DNA of 8,466 nt from an uncultured Ilumatobacter sp. (GTDB taxonomy: Bacteria > Actinomycetota > Acidimicrobiia > Acidimicrobiales > Ilumatobacteraceae), in assembly GCA_938049325.1 (NCBI GenBank), contig CALICC010000007.1, positions 1 to 8,466 of the forward strand, read 5' to 3'. This document shows, piece by piece, positions 1 to 5,804 of this stretch. Below the pieces are notes generated by a model. The model was not told the origin of the DNA. It did no database searches and worked only from the letters and a program-made list of their open reading frames with translations. Position 1 is the first letter of the stretch. Each line of letters begins with the position of its first letter. The position numbers and the translations under genes were made by a program.

Positions 1-1
1 G

Positions 2-856
2 CGTTTCGCGATCGCACGCGACTTGTACGAAGGCGACCGCATGGCCCGTGTGGTCTCCCAATTCATGGCGGTCTTTCTCATCGGTCCGATCTTCGTGCCG
101 TTCGTCGGCGAGGCGATCCTTCTCGTCGGGTCGTGGCGAACGGTCTTCTTGACCGGTGTCGTGCTCGCGGCGATTGCGTTTGTCTGGACGCTGCGATTCG
201 GTGAGACGTTGCCGCCTGAACTGCAGCGACCGATCCGTCTGCAGCCGTTCGGCGAGGCCGCCTCTTCGATGGTTCGCACTCGTGTCACCCTGTGGTCGCT
301 CGTCGGGTCGACGTTGTTCACCGGGACGTTCTTTGTGTGGTTGGGGAGTGCACAGCCGGTCTTCGACGAGGTGTACGACCGTGACAGTCAGTTCACGGCC
401 TTCTTCGGGCTTTCGGGTGCTGGGATGGCCGTGGCGCTGTTGGTCAATAACCGACTGATTGATCGGTTCGGCGCCCGCGTGATGCTGCGCGCTTCGTCGG
501 TCGTTCACGTCGCCGTTTCGATCGGTGGAGTGGTGGTTGCACTGGTTGTTGGCGGGGTGCCGTCGGTCTGGTTGTTCTTCGGTTGGGCGGTTGCGGCGAA
601 TGCGATGACGATGGTGATCGGCCCGATGGCGTCGGCGCTCGCGATGGAGCCGATGGCCGACAAGGCAGGGACGGCGAGCGCGATCCTTGGCTTGTCGCAG
701 CTTGGAATGGGATCACTGCTCGCAGCCTTCGTCGACGCGCAGATCGACTCGACAGTCACACCCATGTTGATCGGTGCGGTGGTATTCGGAGTCGCTGGCA
801 GCGCCGCGCTGTTCTACGCGACACCTCGCCAGTCACTCGGTTCACGCCAGGCGTGA
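2..856 (+). CDS. Bcr/CflA-type MFS multidrug efflux transporter, C-terminal part (5' end outside window)
   Basis: This is an inner-membrane major facilitator of the Bcr/CflA (DHA1, 12-helix) drug:proton antiporter group, expected to export drugs or small metabolites; its substrate cannot be told from sequence. The reading frame is open from base 2, so the TTG at 23 and the ATG at 41 are internal. The visible text begins with the family's loop segment ending in ARDLYEGDRMARV, typical just before transmembrane helix 5. About eight hydrophobic segments follow, matching helices 5-12, for example around FMAVFLIGPIFVPFVGEAIL, TVFLTGVVLAAIAFVW, LWSLVGSTLFTGTFFVWLG and MLIGAVVFGVAGSAALFYA. The loop with DRFGARVML between helices matches the MFS pattern. 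The final residues SRQA and the TGA stop lie inside the first copy of a palindromic repeat array, so the repeat has defined or replaced the C-terminus. The gene converges on the MttB-like gene. Family assignment is firm; substrate is unknown. Confidence 0.88.
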   Translation, partial: RFAIARDLYEGDRMARVVSQFMAVFLIGPIFVPFVGEAILLVGSWRTVFLTGVVLAAIAFVWTLRFGETLPPELQRPIRLQPFGEAASSMVRTRVTLWSLVGSTLFTGTFFVWLGSAQPVFDEVYDRDSQFTAFFGLSGAGMAVALLVNNRLIDRFGARVMLRASSVVHVAVSIGGVVVALVVGGVPSVWLFFGWAVAANAMTMVIGPMASALAMEPMADKAGTASAILGLSQLGMGSLLAAFVDAQIDSTVTPMLIGAVVFGVAGSAALFYATPRQSLGSRQA

Positions 857-957
857 AAGCACAAGTCGTGGTTTCACGCCAGGCGTGAAACGGACGAAGT
901 GTGGTTTTACGCCTGGCGTGAAACGGACGTTGTGTGGTTTTACGCCTGGCGTGAATC
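839..957. repeat. Tandem array of four palindromic repeats, period 32-33 bp
   Basis: Four copies of an odd-length palindrome have centres at 849, 881, 914 and 947. Copy 2 (871-891) is a perfect 21-mer with arms GTTTCACGCC and GGCGTGAAAC around a central A. Copy 1 (841-857) has perfect 8-bp arms. Copies 3 (904-924) and 4 (937-957) have TTTTACGCC on the left arm and T at the centre; the C-to-T change keeps a G-U pair in RNA. Copy 4 diverges in its last bases. The spacer after copies 2 and 3 is also conserved (CGGACGAAGTGTG against CGGACGTTGTGTG), so the repeated unit is the whole 33 bp, not only the palindrome. The array fills the gap between two convergent genes and overlaps the end of the transporter gene. 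Confidence 0.93.
841..957. terminator. Possible bidirectional transcription terminator or mRNA 3'-end stabiliser
   Basis: Each palindrome can form a stem of up to about 9 bp in RNA from either strand. The array sits exactly where transcripts of the convergent transporter (stop at 856) and MttB-like gene (stop at 969) must end. No U-tract follows the stems, so this is not a canonical intrinsic terminator. U-less hairpins at 3' ends are common in high-GC actinobacteria, and serial hairpins can also protect mRNA 3' ends. The role is inferred from position only. Confidence 0.4.
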
Positions 958-966
958 CACGATTGG

Positions 967-2520
967 TCAGCCGATGGCGTCGGGCATTTCGGACTTACGG
1001 CGGCCGACGAAGTCGATGAGTTCGGCGTCGATGGCATCGTCGAACGGCGGGCGTTCGTAGTTGCGCAGCGACTCCTTCCACGCAGCGTTCGCTCGCTGCG
1101 ACGCGGCACTTCCGCCGTCCTCGAGCCACTGCTCGTAGCTGGAGTTGTCGGCGATCGACGACCGATAGAAGGCGGTCTCGAAGTTCGCGAACGTGTGCGT
1201 CGTGCCGAGGAAGTGCTCGCCGGGGGAGTGCTCGAGGAAGGCCTCGACACCCTGACCGTTGTCGCTCATGTCGAGGCCTTGGCCGAACTTCATCATCATG
1301 CCGAGCTGATCGGCATCCATCATGAACTTCTCGTACCCGACGGCCAAGCCGCCCTCCATCCATCCGGCGGCGTGCAAGACGAAGTTCACGCCCGCCATCA
1401 CCGTCGGCAACAGCGTCGAAGCGGACTCGTACGCCGCCTGCGCATCGGGCAACTTCGACGCACACAGCGACCCACCCGAACGGAATGGAACGCCGAGTCG
1501 ACGTGCGAGTGCTGCCACCGTGTAGAGAACGATGGCCGGCTCGGGCGTGCCGAAGGTCGGAGCGCCGGTTGCCATCGACATCGACGACGCGAACGAACCG
1601 AACACGACCGGCGCGCCCGGGCGCACGAGCTGGCAAAAAGCCATCCCGGCCAGTGCCTCGGCCAGCGTCTGTGCCGCCACCGCCGCGGCTGTCGTCGGCG
1701 CCATCGCGCCCGACAGGATGAACGGCGAGATGATGCAGGCTTGGTTCGCAGCCGCGTAGGTTTCGGCGGCGGCGAGCATCGTGTCGTCCCACACGAGCGG
1801 TGACGACGCGTTGATCAACGACGACATGACCGTCCGCTCGACACCCGACTCGTCGCGAAGGTCGCCGCCGAAGCCGATCCGTGCCATCTCGATCGAGTCG
1901 GTGGCGCGCTCGCCAGCTGTCACCGAACCCATGAACGGCTTGTCGCTGTACTTGAGGTGGGAGTACACCATGTCGAGGTGACGCTTGTTGACCGGAATGT
2001 CGACGGGCTCGCACACCGTGCCCCCGCTGTGATGCAGGTGCGGCGACATGTAGGCGAGCTTGATGATGTTCTGAAAGTCGTCGATCGTGGCGTAGCGGCG
2101 ACCGTTGTCTTCGTCGTAGACGAACGGCGATCCGTAGTTCGGTGCGAACACGGTGTTGTCGCCGCCGATCTCGACGCTGTTGAGTGGGTTGCGAGCGTGC
2201 TGGGTGTACTGACGCGGCGCCGAGTCCTGCACGATCTTGCGGCACAGCCCGCGTTGGAAGCGCACACGTTCGCCGTCAACGTCGGCGCCGGCATTGCGCC
2301 ACATCTCGAGTGCCGTGGGGTAGTTGCGGAACTCGATGCCGACCTGCTCGAGGATGGTGTCGGCGTTCTCCTCGATCTGATGCAGCTGTTCGTCGGTGGC
2401 GATCTCGAACGGGCGGATCCTGCGCGTGAGGTACTTCGGGGTCGGCACCGCGTGTTCGGCACGGCTCGCCGCTCGTCCGGCGCGACCGCCTGAGCGTCGC
2501 CCCCGTCGTTCTTCACTCAT
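967..2520 (-). CDS. MttB-superfamily corrinoid-dependent methyltransferase, non-pyrrolysine type
   Basis: This is a member of the trimethylamine methyltransferase (MttB) superfamily, COG5598, of 517 residues. Such cytoplasmic TIM-barrel enzymes move a methyl group from a methylated amine to Co(I) of a partner corrinoid protein. Archaeal MttB uses pyrrolysine encoded by in-frame UAG. Here the frame is unbroken to a TGA stop, so it belongs to the non-Pyl group, whose studied members act on quaternary amines such as glycine betaine, proline betaine, carnitine or gamma-butyrobetaine. Family-typical stretches are HLHHSGGTVCEPVDIP (about 162-176), VVFGSFASSMSMATGAPTFG (305-324), KLPDAQAAYES (356-366) and HAAGWMEGGLAVGYEKFMMD (383-402). 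Residues 1-21 are Arg/Gly/Ala-rich and precede the usual fold start near TPKYLTRRIRPFE. The ATG is preceded on the minus strand by AAGGGGG with a 6-nt spacer (2527-2533). It has its own promoter region, apart from the rest of the pathway operon. The substrate is not predictable. Confidence 0.9.
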   Translation of the reverse strand: MSEERRGRRSGGRAGRAASRAEHAVPTPKYLTRRIRPFEIATDEQLHQIEENADTILEQVGIEFRNYPTALEMWRNAGADVDGERVRFQRGLCRKIVQDSAPRQYTQHARNPLNSVEIGGDNTVFAPNYGSPFVYDEDNGRRYATIDDFQNIIKLAYMSPHLHHSGGTVCEPVDIPVNKRHLDMVYSHLKYSDKPFMGSVTAGERATDSIEMARIGFGGDLRDESGVERTVMSSLINASSPLVWDDTMLAAAETYAAANQACIISPFILSGAMAPTTAAAVAAQTLAEALAGMAFCQLVRPGAPVVFGSFASSMSMATGAPTFGTPEPAIVLYTVAALARRLGVPFRSGGSLCASKLPDAQAAYESASTLLPTVMAGVNFVLHAAGWMEGGLAVGYEKFMMDADQLGMMMKFGQGLDMSDNGQGVEAFLEHSPGEHFLGTTHTFANFETAFYRSSIADNSSYEQWLEDGGSAASQRANAAWKESLRNYERPPFDDAIDAELIDFVGRRKSEMPDAIG

Positions 2521-2526
2521 CGCGCA

Positions 2527-2533
2527 CCCCCTT
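2527..2533 (-). promoter_or_regulatory. Ribosome binding site of the MttB-like gene
   Basis: On the minus strand AAGGGGG lies 6 nt before the ATG at 2520. It is the best Shine-Dalgarno match near this gene and supports the start that includes the Arg/Gly-rich N-terminus. Confidence 0.7.
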
Positions 2534-2538
2534 GAACG

Positions 2539-2559
2539 GACGTCAGCGTGACGTCAGCG
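2539..2559. promoter_or_regulatory. Two direct repeats GACGTCAGCG, 11 bp apart
   Basis: GACGTCAGCG occurs at 2539-2548 and again at 2550-2559, so the period is 11 bp, about one helical turn. The repeats lie between the ribosome site of the MttB-like gene and the 19-bp palindrome, on the untranslated leader side. Direct half-sites at 10-11 bp steps are typical of OmpR/PhoB-type response regulator dimers; this is only an analogy. Each copy contains the self-complementary core GACGTC. Confidence 0.45.
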
Positions 2560-2561
2560 GA

Positions 2562-2597
2562 AGTTCCATAATGTGGAACTGTTTCATATTACAGAAC
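2562..2597. promoter_or_regulatory. Tandem operator candidate, IclR-like palindrome plus degenerate copy
   Basis: AGTTCCATAATGTGGAACT (2562-2580) is a perfect inverted repeat with 7-bp arms and a 5-bp A/T-rich centre. Immediately after it, GTTTCATATTACAGAAC (2581-2597) matches the core GTTCCATAATGTGGAAC (2563-2579) at 12 of 17 positions, offset by 18 bp. It keeps the outer GTT and GAAC, but its own symmetry is poor. This is the most A/T-rich spot in the divergent region and includes -10-like hexamers on both strands (TAATAT, CATTAT, TATTAC), so a bound protein would overlap promoter elements. TTCCA...TGGAA half-sites resemble IclR-family operators. The regulator gene is not in the window. Confidence 0.55.
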
Positions 2598-2647
2598 TCG
2601 CCGTGCCGCGCTGACACGTTCTCGAGGCTCGGCGACAATCGATCGGG

Positions 2648-2665
2648 GGTGGGGTTTTCCCCACC
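2648..2665. other. Perfect G/C hairpin in the leader of the membrane-protein gene
   Basis: GGTGGGG (2648-2654) and CCCCACC (2659-2665) are perfect inverse complements around a TTTT loop. The element lies 58 bp before the ATG of the downstream membrane-protein gene. It could be an operator, an mRNA hairpin or the terminator-like end of a leader; nothing in the sequence decides between these. Confidence 0.4.
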
Positions 2666-2722
2666 GTCAACCAGCCGGACGGCAGGCGTGTGCGGCGATC
2701 GGCCGTTCATCAAGATGGACGC

Positions 2723-3757
2723 ATGGACAGCACGACATCAGCTCACTCATCGACCTATTCTCCCGGACCGCCTCCAGGCGCAGCGCCCGAAGTTCCGATG
2801 GCTCAACACGCCAGCCGACCACGGCGCACGCGTTCGCCGCTGCGCATCATCGCCATTCTCATCGGCGCCGTGATGTTGCTGTTCGGTGCGAGCGTCGCGG
2901 CGGGCGGCGGGTTGATGCTCGCCGGGCAGGGGATTGCCACCGACGACGACGGGTACTTCGAGGCGCCGACTGAACGAATCGAATCGGACGGCGTCGCGGT
3001 CATCTCGGACGAGATCGACCTCGACATCGAGTCGAACGACGAAGAGTGGTTCTTCAACTGGCTCGATGTGGACGTTCGCCTCCGTGTGAACGGCGCTGGA
3101 GCGAGTAACGACGTCTTCGTCGGCATCGCCCGCACCAGTGACGTTGCCGAGTACCTGAGCGGAGCCAGCCACTCGGTCCTCACCGATTTCGATCGAGGTA
3201 TTCCGACCTACGACAACGTCGACGGCTCGACGTCGGTCGACGCCCCCGCCGACCAGACCTTCTGGGTAGAGCAGTCGTCAGGATCCGGTGAGCAGGAAGT
3301 GCGGTGGGAGCCGAGGTCGGGCCGGTGGTCGGTCATCGTCATGAACTCGGATGGATCCGCCGGCGTGGATGTCGACGTTGATGCTGGTGCGAGGTCAGGG
3401 GCGATCACGCCGATCGGCGTCACCGTGTTGATCTTCGGTTCGATCACGACGCTGGCAGCAATCGGCTTGCTCGTCTTCGGAGCTCGTCGCCCACGTTCGC
3501 CTGGATCGCCAGGCGACGACGCGGCGCAGCCATTCACGCCTGCTCCGACCGCTCCGACGGCCCCGGTGTCGCCCATGCCGGCGCCTCCGACGCCGGTTGC
3601 GCCAGCATGGCCAGTCACGCCGACCGGCGCCGACTCGGCCCACGTCCTCGACGACGAGGGCGTCGACTCCGAGGTTGCTGATGACGGGGCCGATGAGGAC
3701 GAGGTCGCTGACGAAACCGACGGCGAGCGCGAAGACGCCTTGCTGAGCTCGCGTTGA
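2723..3757 (+). CDS. Actinobacterial two-helix membrane protein with large extracytoplasmic domain, function unknown
   Basis: A 344-residue protein with four regions. Residues 1-40 are a Pro/Ser/Arg-rich cytoplasmic N-terminus. Residues about 41-66 form a membrane helix (RIIAILIGAVMLLFGASVAA...). The extracytoplasmic part runs from about 70 to 226. A second helix spans about 230-255 (GVTVLIFGSITTLAAIGLLVFG). A Pro-rich, then strongly acidic, tail follows. The text DDGYFEAPTERIESDGVAV, then VFVGIARTSDVAEYLSGASH, QTFWVEQSSG and WSVIVMNSDGSAGVDVDVDA matches a family I recognise from many actinobacterial genomes as hypothetical proteins. I know no proven function. I chose the ATG at 2723 over the upstream GTG at 2690 because it removes 11 atypical residues; its ribosome site (GGA 3 nt upstream) is weak, so the start is uncertain. 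It diverges from the MttB-like gene and its stop is one base from the stop of the RACo-like gene. It is probably not part of the methyl-transfer pathway. Confidence 0.8.
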   Translation: MDSTTSAHSSTYSPGPPPGAAPEVPMAQHASRPRRTRSPLRIIAILIGAVMLLFGASVAAGGGLMLAGQGIATDDDGYFEAPTERIESDGVAVISDEIDLDIESNDEEWFFNWLDVDVRLRVNGAGASNDVFVGIARTSDVAEYLSGASHSVLTDFDRGIPTYDNVDGSTSVDAPADQTFWVEQSSGSGEQEVRWEPRSGRWSVIVMNSDGSAGVDVDVDAGARSGAITPIGVTVLIFGSITTLAAIGLLVFGARRPRSPGSPGDDAAQPFTPAPTAPTAPVSPMPAPPTPVAPAWPVTPTGADSAHVLDDEGVDSEVADDGADEDEVADETDGEREDALLSSR

Positions 3758-3758
3758 C

Positions 3759-5804
3759 TCAGCCGGTCGGGCGGCGACGGCGACCGGTTCGCTGCCGCCC
3801 GCCGGTTGCTTCGACCTTGGCTTGCGCGGTCGGGAGCTCCGTCTCGGTGGCCAGGTGCGGTGTGGGTTCGCTGGTGTGCGGGAAGCCCATCGCATTGACG
3901 AACAGCTCTTGGAACCGAGGTTCGAGCGCCGTTTCAATCTTCTCGACGCGACGGACGGCGTCCTCGATCTCCGCTCGCTGTGCAGCTGAGACCAAGGCGC
4001 GAACCGCGCCGGCACCAGCCGCGTTGCCGACCGATGCAACGCGGTCGACCGGGACGTCGGGGACGAGACCGAGCACCTTGGCGTAGAGCGGATCGATGTG
4101 CGCGCCGAATGCGCCGGCGAGGCGAACGGACCCGATGGTGCTCGGGTCGGTGTGGCCGGCATGCTCGCAGAGCAGGTCGATGCCGGCGCGAAGTGCCGCC
4201 TTTGCCAACTGGACTGCTCGGACATCGTCTTGAGTGACGTTGATGTTCTCGGCGAGGTCGGTCGCATCGCCGTGCAAGCGATACGAGAACGTTCGTCCGT
4301 CGGAGAAGACGCGGTCAGTCTTGGTTGCACCGTCGGAGCGAACCGTGCCGTCGATGTCGATGAGGCCAGCGAGGAACAGTTCACCCATCACCTCGATGAT
4401 CCCGGAGCCGCAGATGCCCGAGATGTCGAGCTTGGCGGTGTCGTCCGCGAAGCCAGGGTCGTTCGACCAGAGGTCGGATCCGATCACCTTGATCCGAGGT
4501 TCGAGGGTGTCACGGTCGATCCGTACTCGCTCGATGGCGCCTGCCGTTGCGCGCATGCCGGCGGAGATCTGGGCGCCTTCCAACGCGGGGCCGGTGGGTG
4601 AGGATGCGGCCAACACGTGCTCGGCGTTGCCGAAGACGATCTCCGCGTTGGTGCCGACGTCGACGAGGAGTTGCAGGTCGTCGGAGCGATGTGGTCCTTC
4701 GGCGAGAATCGCGCCAGCGGTGTCGGCACCGACGTGGCCTGCGATACAGGGCAGGAGGTAGATCTGCGCGAACCGCGCGTCGAGTGCGAGTTCGTGTGCC
4801 GGCACGATCACTGCGGAGTCGGTAGCGAGGAGGAACGGCGCTTGGCCGAGCGGCGTCGGGTCGATGCCGAGGATCACGTGATGCATGATCGGGTTGCCGA
4901 CGATGGTCATGTCGAGGATCGAGTCGCGTGTGACCGCCGGGTCGTCGATGTCGTCGACGAGTGCGCCGATCATCTCGTCGAGTGCAGTGCGGATCGCTCG
5001 GGTGAGTTCGACGTCGCCACCTGGATTCATCATCACGTACGACACTCGCGACATGAGGTCGTCGCCGAACCGAATCTGGGGGTTCATCACGCCCTGCGTC
5101 GCCAGCACCTCGCCGTTCGTGAGGTCGACCAGGTGGCCGGCCACCGTGGTGGAACCGACGTCGACGGCGATCCCGAGTGCTCGGTCCACATACCCCGGGT
5201 AGACCGCGCACACGTGGTGGCCGTGGCGCACGGCGACCGTGATGGTATTCCCGCCGAGCTTCGCCGCATCGGAGATGAGCGGCAACACGGCGGCGTCGAG
5301 GCGCGACATGGTGACGCCGTACTCGGCGGCGAGGTGCTCGGCGATCTGCTCGCTGAGGCCACGGAGGTCCGAGCTGAGTTCGGCCTTCTCCAGTTCGATG
5401 TAATGCAGGCGTACGAGCGGATCGATCTCGATGTCGCCGACGTCGACCGACTTGCGCACGACTTGCTTGTGCACCTGGCTGGCGGCAGGAATCTCGACGA
5501 CGACGTCGCCGCACACCTGTGCTGCGCAACCGAGACGTTGGCCGTCGCCAATCGGTCGGCGACCGGTGTATTCCTCTTCGGTCGAACCCCACTCGGTCAA
5601 TGCGTCGGCGCTCGACTCGATCTGCCACTTGGAAAACGACCCGACCGTCGGCGTGATCTGGCAGCGACCGCACAGGCCGCGCCCGCCACACGTCGAGTCG
5701 AGGTCGGCCCCCGCGGTGCGCGCCGCGTCGAGCACGCTGGTGCCCGCCGAAACGGTCACGCTCAACCCCGACGGGGCGAACACGACTCGATGCTGTTCGG
5801 TCAT
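3759..5804 (-). CDS. ASKHA-domain corrinoid reductive activator (RACo-like), 2Fe-2S/DUF4445 protein
   Basis: A 681-residue cytoplasmic metallo-ATPase expected to reduce inactive Co(II) corrinoid to Co(I) with ATP, repairing the methyl-carrier protein. The N-terminal 2Fe-2S ferredoxin-like domain (about 1-107) carries Cys39, Cys45 and Cys48 in CGGRGLCGRC and Cys93 in RLGCAAQ, the plant-type pattern. A linker follows (about 108-205), then the actin-like DUF4445/ASKHA part. It begins at LGIAVDVGSTTVAGHLVDL (about 210-228, phosphate-binding loop), has a second such loop at LLVDVGTNAEIVFG and the late GSVRLAGAFGAHIDP motif. This matches RACo-type activators, not methanogen RamA, which carries C-terminal 4Fe-4S motifs. 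The C-terminus ends in an Arg/Gly-rich tail. The ATG at 5804 is chosen because the ferredoxin fold starts there, GAAGG lies 3 nt upstream and the start overlaps the preceding stop as ATGA; the extra 39 Arg-rich codons upstream belong to another frame of the methyltransferase gene. Confidence 0.9.
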   Translation of the reverse strand: MTEQHRVVFAPSGLSVTVSAGTSVLDAARTAGADLDSTCGGRGLCGRCQITPTVGSFSKWQIESSADALTEWGSTEEEYTGRRPIGDGQRLGCAAQVCGDVVVEIPAASQVHKQVVRKSVDVGDIEIDPLVRLHYIELEKAELSSDLRGLSEQIAEHLAAEYGVTMSRLDAAVLPLISDAAKLGGNTITVAVRHGHHVCAVYPGYVDRALGIAVDVGSTTVAGHLVDLTNGEVLATQGVMNPQIRFGDDLMSRVSYVMMNPGGDVELTRAIRTALDEMIGALVDDIDDPAVTRDSILDMTIVGNPIMHHVILGIDPTPLGQAPFLLATDSAVIVPAHELALDARFAQIYLLPCIAGHVGADTAGAILAEGPHRSDDLQLLVDVGTNAEIVFGNAEHVLAASSPTGPALEGAQISAGMRATAGAIERVRIDRDTLEPRIKVIGSDLWSNDPGFADDTAKLDISGICGSGIIEVMGELFLAGLIDIDGTVRSDGATKTDRVFSDGRTFSYRLHGDATDLAENINVTQDDVRAVQLAKAALRAGIDLLCEHAGHTDPSTIGSVRLAGAFGAHIDPLYAKVLGLVPDVPVDRVASVGNAAGAGAVRALVSAAQRAEIEDAVRRVEKIETALEPRFQELFVNAMGFPHTSEPTPHLATETELPTAQAKVEATGGRQRTGRRRRPTG
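3763..3787. terminator. Weak hairpin at the convergent gene junction
   Basis: CCGGTCG (3763-3769) and CGACCGG (3781-3787) form a 7-bp stem around an 11-nt loop. A competing stem pairs GGGCGGC (3769-3775) with GCCGCCC (3794-3800). Both lie just past the membrane-protein stop and inside the last codons of the RACo-like gene, where no other space exists for a terminator. There is no U-tract, and Arg/Gly codon bias alone can create such stems, so this is a weak call. Confidence 0.25.

Noticed and set aside
839..957. CRISPR array
   Set aside because: The spacers (about 12 bp) are nearly identical between copies, there are only four units, and no cas gene is present; it is a tandem repeat.
774..1019. 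Open frame across the palindromic array coding 11-residue periodic peptides (FTPGVKR... units), and its antisense counterpart 756-1250
   Set aside because: The periodicity is that of the 33-bp DNA repeat; neither frame has a ribosome site, and both overlap the ends of two well-supported genes.
967..2520. Pyrrolysine-containing MttB
   Set aside because: No amber codon interrupts the frame, the length is normal, the stop is TGA, and no pyl genes are visible.
2648..2665. Intrinsic terminator at the GGTGGGG/CCCCACC hairpin
   Set aside because: There is no U-tract after the stem, and it lies between divergent genes where no transcript needs to end; it is listed only as a hairpin of unknown role.
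2690..2722. GTG start for the two-helix membrane protein
   Set aside because: It adds 11 residues unlike the family's N-terminus; the ATG at 2723 is more plausible, although neither has a strong ribosome site.
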